The notes under the pieces: model-generated
Database searches by the model: none
The model's input: the letters and a program-made list of their open reading frames with translations, nothing else
Told to the model about the DNA's origin: nothing
Assembly (NCBI GenBank): GCA_036276735.1
Contig: DASUOH010000023.1
Span: forward strand, 5,557 to 69,556
From: VRUE01 sp036276735
GTDB lineage: Bacteria > Actinomycetota > Thermoleophilia > Solirubrobacterales > 70-9
Direction: 5' to 3'
Length of the DNA: 64,000 nucleotides
Program-made: the position numbers and the translations under genes
In this document: piece after piece, positions 33,820 to 42,424 of the stretch
How the letters are laid out: the number at the start of each line of letters is the position of its first letter
Numbering within the stretch: position 1 is the first letter of the stretch

Positions 33820-34218
33820 ATGAAGCTGTATATCCGAACCGCGCTTGCCACCGGCGCACTCGCGCTGGCAGCAGCTCCCGCTACGGCCGGCGCCGTCGAC
33901 TACACGCCGGCCGAGCCGAAGCCCCCCAAGACCAAGCCGGCGCCGCCCGAGCACGCCAAAGCCCACGGCAAACGCTGTCAGGGCAAAAGCAAGAAACACG
34001 TGAAAGGCGAGCAGGGGACCGAGTTCAGCCGCTGCGTGAAAGCCCTCGCGAAAGCCGAGGACCACCCCAAAATGCATCCGCGCAAAGCGTGCAAAGGGCT
34101 GAGCAAGAAGCATGAGAAAGGCGAGAAGGGGACCGAGTTCTCGCGCTGCGTGAAAGAGGTAGCCCAGCTGCGCCGGGAAGAACGGCGCAAAGCGCGCGAA
34201 GAGGCGGCTGCCGCTTAA
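33820..34218 (+). CDS. Secreted Lys/Cys-rich protein with an internal duplication
   Basis: 132 aa; the ATG at 33820 has AAGGAGG about 7 bases upstream. A signal peptide (ALATGALALAAAPATAGA) and a Pro/Lys-rich linker precede two copies of a 25-residue block: CQGKSKKHVKGEQGTEFSRC and CKGLSKKHEKGEKGTEFSRC, each followed by VK. Each copy has two Cys. The pI is very high. Not recognised as a characterised family; likely envelope or extracellular. Confidence 0.75.
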   Translation: MKLYIRTALATGALALAAAPATAGAVDYTPAEPKPPKTKPAPPEHAKAHGKRCQGKSKKHVKGEQGTEFSRCVKALAKAEDHPKMHPRKACKGLSKKHEKGEKGTEFSRCVKEVAQLRREERRKAREEAAAA

Positions 34219-34224
34219 GAGGGT

Positions 34225-35685
34225 CTAACGGCTCGACTCGATGGTGCCGTGGCCGACGATCGTCTCGCCGGCCATGAGCACCGCCGTCTGCCCCGGGGCC
34301 GCACCGGCGAACGGCTCGGCAAGCTCTACCTCGAGCGCCGTGTGGCGACCGGGCCGGGCGTCTAGGCGCTCAGCCGCTACCGGTCGCGCCCGGTAGCGGA
34401 GCCTGACCGCGTCGACCGTCGCGCCGTCGCGGTGCAGGACCGCATCGCGGACCCGGACGGCGCGGATATCGACGTCGTCGCGGGTGCCGACCGTGATCGT
34501 GTTCGCCTCGGCGTCCCTGGCCAGCACGTAGAGCGGCTCGTCGGCGGAGACGCCGATCCCCCGCCGCTGGCCGACCGTGAAGTTGTGGTGGCCGCGGTGG
34601 CGGCCGATCTTGCGCCCGCTGCGGTCGAGCACCGCTCCCTCGCGTTCGCGAAGGCCGCCGTGGCGCCGCAGGAAGCGCGCCTTCCCCTGCCCGGCGAGGA
34701 AGCAAAGGTCCTGGCTCTCTGGCTTGCGGGCCACCGCGAGGCCGTGCCGGGCGGCGATCTCGCGCACCTGCGGCTTGGTGAGTTCGGTGAGGGGGAAGCT
34801 GAGTCGCTTCAGCAGCGCGGTTGGGAGCGCCGCCAGCATGTAGCTCTGGTCCTTGTTGCGGTCCGCCGCGGCGGCGAGCAGCGGCCCTTCCTCGTCCTCG
34901 ACGATGCGAGCGTAGTGGCCGGTGACCAGGTACTTCGCGCCAAGCCGCTCGGCGAGGTCAACCATCGCGGCGATCCGCACCTCGCCGTTGCAGACAATGC
35001 ACGGGTTGGGGGTGGCGCCGGCGCCATAGCCGGCCAGGAAGGCGCCGACGACACGACGCCGGAACTCCTCCTCGAGGTCGAGCGTCAGGTGGGGGACGTC
35101 GATCGAGTGGGCGACCGCGCGCGCGCCAAGCACCGCCTCGGGCGAGCAGCACGCCTTGGCCCCATCCGTCTCCGGATCGGCCCAGAGCTTCAGCGTCACG
35201 CCGAGCACCTCGGCGCCGCGCTCGCGCTCGAGCAGCGCCGCGACGGCGCTGTCGACGCCGCCCGACATGGCGACGAGGACGCGATCGCGCGCGCCGGGCG
35301 ACGGCGCGGCGGCGAGCCGCTCCTCGGACGCGGCCGCGGTGGCGAGCGCCCGGTGCAGGGCATCGGCAGCGAGCTGGGCGGCGTGGCGCTTGGCCGGCGT
35401 GAGACCGCCGATCTCCTCATCTACCTGGTCGCTGCCGATCCGGGCCGCGGCGAGCACCGGCTCGCCGTCGACCATCTCCGCGACAGCCGCCGTCGCGGCC
35501 CGCGTCGCACCGCAGCCCTCGGCGTCGAAGCTGACCGCCTCGATCCGGCCGTCGCGCAGGACCAGCGAGAGCCGCGCCAGGTCGCCGCAGGCGGCACCGC
35601 CGGCGGCCCCCGTGAAGGCGCCGGGCTCGGGAGGACCACGCCGGGAGTCGTCCCTGAGATAAGTCTCCAAGATCTCTCTATTCAT
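34225..35685 (-). CDS. mnmA: IscU/NifU-like domain fused to tRNA 2-thiouridylase MnmA
   Basis: 486 aa from the ATG at 35685. Residues about 1-120 resemble IscU/NifU: Cys in AACGDLARL, Cys in EGCGATRAATAAV and LTPAKRHAAQLAADAL, where the third scaffold Cys (usually KxHC) is Ala. Residues about 130-486 are MnmA: PP-loop VAMSGGVDSAVAAL, the catalytic Cys in GATPNPCIVCNGEVRI and the second Cys in ESQDLCFLAG, then FTVGQRRGIGV. MnmA thiolates U34 of tRNA-Lys, Glu and Gln. The fused domain may relay sulfur or carry a cluster; this is inferred. No cysteine desulfurase lies in the window. Confidence 0.9.
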   Translation of the reverse strand: MNREILETYLRDDSRRGPPEPGAFTGAAGGAACGDLARLSLVLRDGRIEAVSFDAEGCGATRAATAAVAEMVDGEPVLAAARIGSDQVDEEIGGLTPAKRHAAQLAADALHRALATAAASEERLAAAPSPGARDRVLVAMSGGVDSAVAALLERERGAEVLGVTLKLWADPETDGAKACCSPEAVLGARAVAHSIDVPHLTLDLEEEFRRRVVGAFLAGYGAGATPNPCIVCNGEVRIAAMVDLAERLGAKYLVTGHYARIVEDEEGPLLAAAADRNKDQSYMLAALPTALLKRLSFPLTELTKPQVREIAARHGLAVARKPESQDLCFLAGQGKARFLRRHGGLREREGAVLDRSGRKIGRHRGHHNFTVGQRRGIGVSADEPLYVLARDAEANTITVGTRDDVDIRAVRVRDAVLHRDGATVDAVRLRYRARPVAAERLDARPGRHTALEVELAEPFAGAAPGQTAVLMAGETIVGHGTIESSR

Positions 35686-35963
35686 CTCTTTCGAAAGTAT
35701 GAACCTGTCGAGGGAGGGCGCGGTGCGCGGCTGGCGAGTCCGCCACCGCCAGACGCGTGCCCCGCCTGACCGAGCCAGGTTCAAAAAAGGGCTCCAGCCC
35801 GCCGCTACCGCCCCTGGCTTTGATCCCTTACAGAGAAGGGTGGGTGCCTACTCGCAACCCCACGGGATTGCAAGAAATCGGCCCCCGAGCCGTTTGTGTT
35901 GGGTCAAACGTTGGAGCGGCTCGCGCACGGGCTCGAGCCAGGGATCAACCGTACCACCGGGGG
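35686..35963. other. Gene-free stretch between mnmA and the DUF2007-like gene
   Basis: No protein gene is supported. There is a hairpin CCCTTACAGAGAAGGG near 35826-35841 and a short T-rich strip around 35890 (GTTTGTGTTGGGTCAAAC, itself weakly palindromic). This may hold the mnmA promoter. No recognised RNA was seen. Confidence 0.4.
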
Positions 35964-36248
35964 TCAGTCCAGGTCTAGATTGCTGAGCAACAGCTCCGCC
36001 TCGCTCCAATCTTCAGGCCGGACGCGCAGCGCGACGTCGCCCCGCCCGAAGCGGTCAAGCGGCCAGTCTGAGGTGAGGACGGCCTCGATCCCAGCCTCGG
36101 TGATCGCCTGGTGCCAGGCCCGCGCCGTCCCGGCGTCGCCGAAATCGCGCACAACGTCCCAGCTGTCAAAGCGGGGCTCGTCGACGTGGATCGGGGTCTT
36201 GCTCGGCCCCGGCGCGAAGGCTCGTCGCAGGCGGTCGCTCAGGCTCAT
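35964..36248 (-). CDS. DUF2007-like putative signal-transducing protein
   Basis: 94 aa. The C-terminal half has the small alpha-beta pattern of DUF2007 (RAWHQAITEAGIEAVLTSD, VALRVRPEDWSEAELLLSNL), a family related to PII-type and ACT-like folds and found as small stand-alone proteins. The N-terminus (SLSDRLRRAFAPG) is amphipathic. Function is not established. It follows aspS on the same strand, 23 bases away. Confidence 0.7.
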   Translation of the reverse strand: MSLSDRLRRAFAPGPSKTPIHVDEPRFDSWDVVRDFGDAGTARAWHQAITEAGIEAVLTSDWPLDRFGRGDVALRVRPEDWSEAELLLSNLDLD

Positions 36249-36271
36249 CGCCGTATGTTGACCGGTCTCGG

Positions 36272-38071
36272 TCAGTGACCGGCTAGACCCGGTTTGTGGA
36301 GCGCGATGCCCAGCTCTTTGAGCTGCATCTGCTCGACCGGGGCGGGCGCGCCGGTCAGCAGGTCGGCCCCGGAGGCCGTCTTCGGGAAGGCGATCACGTC
36401 GCGGATCGAGTCCAGGCCGGCAAGCTTCTGCACGACGCGATCGAGCCCGTAGGCGATGCCGCCGTGGGGCGGCGCGCCGTAGCTCAGGGCCTCCAGCAGG
36501 AAGCCGAAACGGGCCTCGGCTTCGGCGGCATCGATGCCCAGGGCCGCAAAGACAGCCTGCTGGACGTCGGCGCGGTGGATACGGATCGAGCCGCCGCCCA
36601 TCTCCTGACCGTTCCAGACGAGGTCGTAGGCGAGCGCCCGGGCCTCGCCGGGCCGGTCGGGGTCGAGCTCGCCGGCCGGCGCCGTGAACGGGTGGTGGAG
36701 CGGGTCCCAGCGATTTCCAGCCGAGTTCCACTCCATCAGCGGCCAGTCGACGATCCAGACCAGCCGCTGCTCGTCAGCGGGGATCAGCTCGAAGCGCTCC
36801 GCCAGCTCCACCCGCAGCTGCCCGAGGACGGCGTCGGCGATGCGCCGCTGGTCGGCGACGAGGAGCAGGAGGTCGCCCTCCTCGGCGTCGAGCTGCCCGT
36901 TCAGCTCGCGCAGCTCCCCCTCGGAGAGGAACTTCGCGGTCGGCGAACGCCAGCCGTCGCCCTCGCGGAAGGCCCAGACCAGCCCTTTGGCGCCGAGCTC
37001 CTGGGCGCGCGAGATCAGGCCGTCCAGCTCGGAGCGCGGCAGCTCGCGCCGCCCCGCGTTGAGCCCGCGCACCGCCCCGCCCGAGGCGATCGCACCGCTG
37101 AAGACCTTGAACTCGGTTCCCGCGAGCGCCCCCGAGAGGTCGACGAGCTCGAGGCCGAAGCGCAGGTCGGGTCGGTCGGTGCCGAAGCGGTCCATCGCCT
37201 CGTCGTAGGCGAGACGCTGGATGGGCAGGTCCAGCGCCGGCCCACCGACCCGATCGAAGACGTGGGAGAGCAGCCGCTCGTTGACCGCGATCACGTCGTC
37301 GACGTCGACGAAAGACATCTCGATGTCGAGCTGGGTGAAGTCCGGCTGGCGGTCGGCGCGCAGGTCCTCGTCACGGAAGCAGCGGGCGACTTGGTAGTAG
37401 CGCTCGAAGCCGGCGACCATCAACAGCTGCTTGAAGAGCTGCGGCGATTGCGGCAGGGCGTAGAAGGAGCCGCGCTGCAGGCGGCTGGGAACGAGGAAGT
37501 CGCGAGCGCCCTCCGGAGTGGAGCGGGTCAGCACCGGGGTCTCGATGTCGAGAAAGCCCTCACCGTCGAGGAACTCGCGCATCGCGGCGGTGACCCGATG
37601 CCGCAAAACCAGCGCCTCGCGCATCGGCTCGCGGCGCAGGTCGAGATAGCGATGTCGCAGGCGGGCGTCCTCCCCGACCTCACCGGAGAAGCCCTCGACC
37701 TGAAACGGCGGCGTCTCGGCATCGGCGAGCAACTCAGCGCCGCTGACCCGCAGCTCGAACTCGCCGGTCGACAGCTCCCGGTTGACGGTCTCCTCCGAAC
37801 GTCGCACCACCGTCCCGACCGTGCTGACCACGTCCTCGGCCCGCAACCGATGGCCCAGCTCCAATGCCTCGCCCGCCGTGTCCGGATGGAAGACGAGCTG
37901 GACGATGCCGGTCCGATCGCGCAAATCGATGAAGATCAGCCCACCGTGGTCGCGGCGGCGGTGGACCCAGCCGGCGACCCGTACCTCGGCCTCTACCCGA
38001 TCGCCGAGCACCTGGCCGCACCAGGTATCGCGGTAGCGGTTCGCGTCGATCGCTGGGAAAGGTTGGCTCAT
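36272..38071 (-). CDS. aspS: Aspartyl-tRNA synthetase
   Basis: 599 aa, the bacterial-length class IIb enzyme. An OB-fold anticodon-binding domain (VRVAGWVHRRRDHGGLIFID) is followed by the catalytic core with motif 2 (FRDEDLRADRQPDFTQLDIEMSF), the bacterial GAD insertion domain and motif 3 (GIAYGLDRVV). Whether it also misacylates tRNA-Asn cannot be decided here, since gatCAB genes are not in the window. It lies next to hisS, a common pairing. Confidence 0.95.
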   Translation of the reverse strand: MSQPFPAIDANRYRDTWCGQVLGDRVEAEVRVAGWVHRRRDHGGLIFIDLRDRTGIVQLVFHPDTAGEALELGHRLRAEDVVSTVGTVVRRSEETVNRELSTGEFELRVSGAELLADAETPPFQVEGFSGEVGEDARLRHRYLDLRREPMREALVLRHRVTAAMREFLDGEGFLDIETPVLTRSTPEGARDFLVPSRLQRGSFYALPQSPQLFKQLLMVAGFERYYQVARCFRDEDLRADRQPDFTQLDIEMSFVDVDDVIAVNERLLSHVFDRVGGPALDLPIQRLAYDEAMDRFGTDRPDLRFGLELVDLSGALAGTEFKVFSGAIASGGAVRGLNAGRRELPRSELDGLISRAQELGAKGLVWAFREGDGWRSPTAKFLSEGELRELNGQLDAEEGDLLLLVADQRRIADAVLGQLRVELAERFELIPADEQRLVWIVDWPLMEWNSAGNRWDPLHHPFTAPAGELDPDRPGEARALAYDLVWNGQEMGGGSIRIHRADVQQAVFAALGIDAAEAEARFGFLLEALSYGAPPHGGIAYGLDRVVQKLAGLDSIRDVIAFPKTASGADLLTGAPAPVEQMQLKELGIALHKPGLAGH

Positions 38072-38097
38072 CGGCCCCGGCAGTCTTTCACCGCCGA

Positions 38098-39336
38098 CTA
38101 CTTCGCAAGCTCGTCGAGGACGTTGCCGGGCGCGACCGGCCGCTGGTCGCCGCTCTCCATGTCGCGCAACTGCAATGAGCCGTCGGCCTCGAGGATCAGC
38201 ACGTGCCGGGCGCCGATCCGGTTCGCGTGCTTGAGCTGGCCCTTCAGCCCGCGCCCCGCCAGGTCCACCTCCGCGGAGAGGCCCGCGTGGCGCAGCTCGA
38301 CCGCCAGCGCGAGCGCCCGCTGCCGCTGGTCCTCGTCGGCCGCCGCGAGAAAGGCGTCGCGGTGTCCGGGTGCCCCCTCCTCGCCCATCGCCAGCATGAT
38401 CCGCTCGATTCCGGCTGCCCAGCCAATCGCCGGCGTCGACGGCCCGCCGAGCTGCTCGATCAGCCCGTCATAGCGGCCGCCTCCACCCACCTCCGACTGC
38501 GCCCCCAGCGCCGGGCAGACGAAGGAGAAGATCGTGCGGGTGTAGTAGTCGAGCCCACGCACGAGGGTCGGGTCGATCTCGTAGGGGGTGCCGGCCGCCT
38601 CCAGATGGGAGCGCACCGCGGCGAAGTGACCGGCGTCCTCGCCGTCGAGTCGATCGACGATCGTCGGCGCCCCGGCCATCACACCCCGCGTCCCCTCGTC
38701 GTCGGCGTCGAAGGCGCGAAGCGGGTTGAGGTCGATCCGATCGCGCACCTCCCTGGAGAGGTCGGCCTCGTTCGCGCGCAGGTAGGACTTCAGCTCCTCC
38801 AGGTACTCCCTGCGGGCCTCGAATGAGCCGAGGCTGCCGAGGCGCAGCTCGACGCCGGGTACGCCGAGCTCGGTCAGGAGGTCGGAGAGCAGCATGATCG
38901 CCTCCGCGTCTGCCAGCGGCGAGTCGCTGCCGATCGTCTCCAAGCCGACCTGGTGGAACTGGCGGTAGCGCCCGGCCTGGGGTCTCTCGTGGCGGAAGAA
39001 CGGGCCGCGGTAATAGAGCTTCACCGGCTGCGCCTGCTTGTGCATGCCGTGCTCGAGGTAGGCGCGGCAGATCGGCGCCGTCCCCTCCGGGCGCAGGGTG
39101 AGGCTGCGGCCGCCCTTGTCCTCGAAGGTGAACATCTCCTTCTGGACGACGTCGGTAGAGCGGCCGACGCCACGCTCGAACAGATCGGTGTCCTCGAAGA
39201 TCGGCGTCGCGATCGGTTCGTAGCCGGCCCGGCTGAGGGTCGTCACCGCGACCGATTCGACCCGGCGGCGCAACCGTTTCTGGGCAGGCAGCACGTCGAA
39301 GGTCCCCCGCGGCGCCTGGTAGGAGGCCCTTGCCAT
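38098..39336 (-). CDS. hisS: Histidyl-tRNA synthetase
   Basis: 412 aa class IIa enzyme. RGTFDVLP near the start, motif 2 (LYYRGPFFRHERPQAGRYRQFHQ), the histidine-binding VRGLDYYTRTIFSF (HisA motif 1) and EVGGGGRYDGLIEQLGG with GWAAGIERIML are all present. A C-terminal anticodon domain completes it. It is 26 bases upstream of aspS in transcription order and 13 bases after the metallo-hydrolase. Confidence 0.95.
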   Translation of the reverse strand: MARASYQAPRGTFDVLPAQKRLRRRVESVAVTTLSRAGYEPIATPIFEDTDLFERGVGRSTDVVQKEMFTFEDKGGRSLTLRPEGTAPICRAYLEHGMHKQAQPVKLYYRGPFFRHERPQAGRYRQFHQVGLETIGSDSPLADAEAIMLLSDLLTELGVPGVELRLGSLGSFEARREYLEELKSYLRANEADLSREVRDRIDLNPLRAFDADDEGTRGVMAGAPTIVDRLDGEDAGHFAAVRSHLEAAGTPYEIDPTLVRGLDYYTRTIFSFVCPALGAQSEVGGGGRYDGLIEQLGGPSTPAIGWAAGIERIMLAMGEEGAPGHRDAFLAAADEDQRQRALALAVELRHAGLSAEVDLAGRGLKGQLKHANRIGARHVLILEADGSLQLRDMESGDQRPVAPGNVLDELAK

Positions 39337-39349
39337 AGCGGCTGCGAGC

Positions 39350-39991
39350 TTAGGCGAGCGCGGTCAGGAAAGGATTGGTCGCCTGCTCGGCGCCGAGCGT
39401 CGTCGTCCCCATGTGGCCGGGGTAGACGGCCGTCTCCGACGGGTGGGAGTCGAGCAGCTCGCTGATCGAGCGCAGCAGGGTCGGCCCGTCCCCACCGGGT
39501 AGGTCGACTCGGCCAACCGAGCCCTGGAAGAGGACGTCGCCCGAGAAGAGCGCGGCCTCGTCGCGAACCGAGTAGGTGACGTGGCCGGGGCTGTGACCGG
39601 GAGTGAAGAGAACGTCGATCGTGAGGCCGGCGAGCTCGAGCGTCTCGCCGCCCTTCACCGTCTCGTCGGCCTCGTAGCTCTCATAGGGCCCGATGCCCGG
39701 GAAGGGAACGTAGGCCATGACGTCGGCGAGCACCGGCACCTCGAGCTCCGGGCAGTAGACCGGCGCCCCGGTCGCCGCGGCGAGCGGCGCCACGGCGCCG
39801 ACGTGGTCGAAGTGGCAGTGCGTGAGGAGGATGGCGTCGACCGCGATTCCCATCCGCTCGACGGTCGCGAGGATCCGCTCCGCCTCCTCGCCGGGATCCA
39901 CGACGAGCCCATGGTCGGAGCCCTCGGCCCGGAAGACGAAGCAGTTCTCGGCGATCGGCCCGACCGTCAGCATCTCGACCTCCAGGCTCAC
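39350..39991 (-). CDS. Metallo-beta-lactamase-fold hydrolase (glyoxalase II-like)
   Basis: 213 aa from a GTG at 39991 that overlaps the neighbour's stop. Metal motif HCHFDHVG (HxHxDH) is followed by His in TPGHSPGHV, Asp in LFSGDVLFQGS and His in VYPGHMGTTT, the complete set for a binuclear site. Family members hydrolyse thioesters such as S-lactoylglutathione or have persulfide-related activity. The exact substrate is unknown. The order hisS-MBL hydrolase occurs in many Gram-positive bacteria. Confidence 0.88.
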   Translation of the reverse strand: MSLEVEMLTVGPIAENCFVFRAEGSDHGLVVDPGEEAERILATVERMGIAVDAILLTHCHFDHVGAVAPLAAATGAPVYCPELEVPVLADVMAYVPFPGIGPYESYEADETVKGGETLELAGLTIDVLFTPGHSPGHVTYSVRDEAALFSGDVLFQGSVGRVDLPGGDGPTLLRSISELLDSHPSETAVYPGHMGTTTLGAEQATNPFLTALA

Positions 39992-40359
39992 TTCTCCTCC
40001 TGGGCGCGGATCCGCGCCCGCTCGCGCCGTCGCCACAGCATCGTGTCCATGTAGTAGCCGGCGGGCACGTAGAAGACGAGCATCAGCGCGCCGAGGCCCA
40101 GCGCGGCGCCGAGCGGGCGGCCGAAGAGCAGCACGAGGAGAAGGGTGAAGATCGCCGCGGCGACGACCGCGCGGACGACCGCGCTGCGCCAGGTCGGCGG
40201 CGCGTCCAGGCGCGAAGCGGGGCGCTTGCCCCGCGAGGCGCGAGCGCGTGCCTTGGCCTCCTCCCGACTGCGCGGCCGGCCGGCGCGCCGGCTTGGATCG
40301 ACGCGGCCCCCTTGCGTACCCCGGTGCTTGCGGCGGCGCTTCTTCCTCGTCTGGGCCAC
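39988..40359 (-). CDS. Small basic membrane protein
   Basis: 123 aa from a GTG at 40359. A very basic N-terminus (QTRKKRRRKHRGTQGG, AKARARASRGKRPASR) precedes two hydrophobic helices (VVRAVVAAAIFTLLLVLLFG and LGLGALMLVFYVPAGYYM), ending in a charged tail. The pattern resembles a small actinobacterial membrane protein encoded next to the hydrolase. Function unknown; the overlap (GTGA) indicates co-translation. Confidence 0.7.
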   Translation of the reverse strand: MAQTRKKRRRKHRGTQGGRVDPSRRAGRPRSREEAKARARASRGKRPASRLDAPPTWRSAVVRAVVAAAIFTLLLVLLFGRPLGAALGLGALMLVFYVPAGYYMDTMLWRRRERARIRAQEEK

Positions 40360-40396
40360 GAGACGGAATCTAGCGGGCGACGCGCAGGAGGCCCTT

Positions 40397-41287
40397 CTAG
40401 GACAGGGAGGCGAGGCGTCGCTCGATCGTGTGCAGCGCCGGATCGAAGCCGCGAATCGGGACCTCGGGCGGATAGCCGGCGAGGGCACCCTCGGGGATCA
40501 GCCCGATCAGCTCTGCCTCCACGGGCTCCGCGCCGAGCGACGCCCCCAGGCTGCGCACGCGCTCGACCACCTCGCCGAGCGGCACCGCCAGCGGGTCGTG
40601 CACGTTGGTCGAGACCTGGGTGCGGCCGTTGGAGAGGGGCAGGCCGATCGCACGGACACCCGGCAAGCCACCGCCTGACTCGCGCAGCCCCGCGGCGACG
40701 GCGCGCGCCGCCTCGAGGTCGTCGCTGTCGAGCTCGACGTTGAAGGCCCCGAGCGGCGGCCGCGCGGTGACCAGCGTCGCCCCGGCCCTGCGGTGGGGCA
40801 GCTCTGGGCCGCGGTCGGACCGCAGCTCTCCGGCCTCCATCCGCAACCACAGCTCGGCTAGGCCGCCGTTCCGAAAGTAAGCGCGCTCGGCCCGCGCCGG
40901 GCCGCTCGCCAGCTCCCCGTAGAGGAAAACCGGGACGCCGAGCGCACCGATCGCTCCGGCCACCTCCAGGGCAAGCTCTCGAGCCGCTGCTCGGTCGGTC
41001 GGGTCGAGCCAGACGACCGGGCAGACGTCGAGGGCGCCGATCGCCGGGTGCACCCCCGCGTGATCGGTCATCTCGATCGACTCGACCGCCTGCTCGGCGC
41101 CGCGGCGGAGGCTCTCGAGCAGCTCGACCGGCGAGCCGGCGAGCGTCAGCACGGTGCGGTTGTGGTCGGCGTCGGAGTGGCGGTCGAGCAGCCGTGCGGA
41201 CGAGGCGAAGGCGTCCTCCAGGGCCGTGATCCGCTCGCCGTCGCGCCCCTCGGAGACGTTGGGGACCGAGAGCAGCGGCGCCGCCAC
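40397..41287 (-). CDS. ftcD: Glutamate formimidoyltransferase
   Basis: 296 aa, matching the formiminotransferase domain of FTCD without the cyclodeaminase part. SVPNVSEGRDGERITALEDAF at the start is the family signature; LDRHSDADHNRTVLTLAG and VHPAIGALDVCPVVWLDPTD follow. It transfers the formimino group between N-formimino-glutamate and tetrahydrofolate in histidine degradation or folate metabolism. No hut genes are adjacent, so its pathway use is uncertain. Confidence 0.9.
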   Translation of the reverse strand: MAAPLLSVPNVSEGRDGERITALEDAFASSARLLDRHSDADHNRTVLTLAGSPVELLESLRRGAEQAVESIEMTDHAGVHPAIGALDVCPVVWLDPTDRAAARELALEVAGAIGALGVPVFLYGELASGPARAERAYFRNGGLAELWLRMEAGELRSDRGPELPHRRAGATLVTARPPLGAFNVELDSDDLEAARAVAAGLRESGGGLPGVRAIGLPLSNGRTQVSTNVHDPLAVPLGEVVERVRSLGASLGAEPVEAELIGLIPEGALAGYPPEVPIRGFDPALHTIERRLASLS

Positions 41288-41289
41288 GC

Positions 41290-42246
41290 TCAGACGATCA
41301 GCTCGCCGGCCTCGACCAGCGTCGCCCCGTCGACCTCGACGGTCGGCTCGAGCACTACGCAGTCGAGGTGGACCGGCACCTGCACGGTGCCGCCGATCGC
41401 CGCCGAGGCGCCGAAAGCGACGTGGGCGGTGCCGAGAATCTTCTCGTCCTCGAGGATGTTGCCGGTCACGATCGCCTCTTCGTTGGTGCCGATCCCGAGC
41501 TCGGCGACGTTCGTTCCGTCCTGCCCGTGCGCCGTCAAGAGCTCCATCAGCTGGGCGCCCTCGCGACCGGTCGCCTCAACCAGGTGGCCGTCCTCGACGG
41601 TCAGCTCGACCGGCGTTTCCAGCTTGCCGATCCCGGCGATCGAGCCATCGACCACGAGCGTGCCCTCGGCGGTCCCCTCGAGCGGAGCGATGAACGCCTC
41701 GCCGCACGGCACGTTGCCGAAGGCGCCGCGCTTGCTCAACGCCCCGGCGTCGACGATCGCGGTCCGATCGCCAAGCCCGATCCGCAGGTCGCTGCCCTGC
41801 GGCGAGGTGATTCGCGCCTCGGACCCCATGCCGAGGGCGCGGCCGATCGCGTTACCCCTTTTTCGCAGCAGCTTCATGTCGGCACCCATCACGCGCGCCA
41901 GCATCTCCTCGGTGACGCCGGGCATCGAGGCGACCCGCACGCCGGCTTCACTGGCGGCGCGCCGCGCTTCGGTATGGGAAAGCGACTGGATGGTCGGTGC
42001 GATCACGACGGCGACCGCCAGCATCGCCGCGGCCACGGCCTGCGGCGGCTCGGCGGCGTGCGATTCGCGCTCCGAGATCACCGCCAGGGTCGCTTCGCCG
42101 CCCTCCCCCTGCGCGTGGATTCGCAGCAGGGCGCCGAGCTGTTCGGTGCTCGGGTTGCAGACGACCAGGACCTCCTCCCCGGGCTGGAGACCGAGGCAGT
42201 CGCGGATAACCGCCGTCACCGCCCTATCCAGCGCTCCCGTCGTCAT
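41290..42246 (-). CDS. M29-like aminopeptidase (leucyl aminopeptidase / AmpS family)
   Basis: 318 aa, metal-dependent aminopeptidase of the AmpS/AmpT group. Likely metal ligands fit the family order: Glu in VPCGEAFIAP, Glu in IGTNEEAIV, His in GTAHVAFG, and His with Asp in VPVHLDCVV. The N-terminal half (VLVVCNPSTEQLGALLRIHA) is the Rossmann-like part. It is shorter than Thermus AmpT (about 408 aa), so some loops are missing. The ATG at 42246 was preferred over a start three codons earlier. Confidence 0.8.
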   Translation of the reverse strand: MTTGALDRAVTAVIRDCLGLQPGEEVLVVCNPSTEQLGALLRIHAQGEGGEATLAVISERESHAAEPPQAVAAAMLAVAVVIAPTIQSLSHTEARRAASEAGVRVASMPGVTEEMLARVMGADMKLLRKRGNAIGRALGMGSEARITSPQGSDLRIGLGDRTAIVDAGALSKRGAFGNVPCGEAFIAPLEGTAEGTLVVDGSIAGIGKLETPVELTVEDGHLVEATGREGAQLMELLTAHGQDGTNVAELGIGTNEEAIVTGNILEDEKILGTAHVAFGASAAIGGTVQVPVHLDCVVLEPTVEVDGATLVEAGELIV

Positions 42247-42316
42247 GCCCGACAAGGCTAGCCGCCCTTCCGACCGATTGGCCCCGACATGCGCATCGAT
42301 ACCATTCCGTCCTCCC

Positions 42317-42390
42317 GCCGGAGTAGCTCAGCTGGTTAGAGCAGCGGAATCATAATCCGCGTGTCGGGGGTTCGAGTCCCTCCTCCGGCA
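42317..42390 (+). tRNA. tRNA-Met (anticodon CAU)
   Basis: 74 bases. Acceptor GCCGGAG/CTCCGGC with discriminator A and no encoded CCA; D arm GCTCAGCTGGTTAGAGC; anticodon stem GCGGA/TCCGC around ATCATAA (CAU); T arm GGGGG-TTCGAGT-CCCTC with one wobble. Features of an elongator tRNA-Met. A lysidine-modified tRNA-Ile2 with the same anticodon cannot be fully excluded by eye. Confidence 0.88.
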
Positions 42391-42424
42391 TCCGGGCACC
42401 GGTCTCGACCCCGGAGCGATCGAC

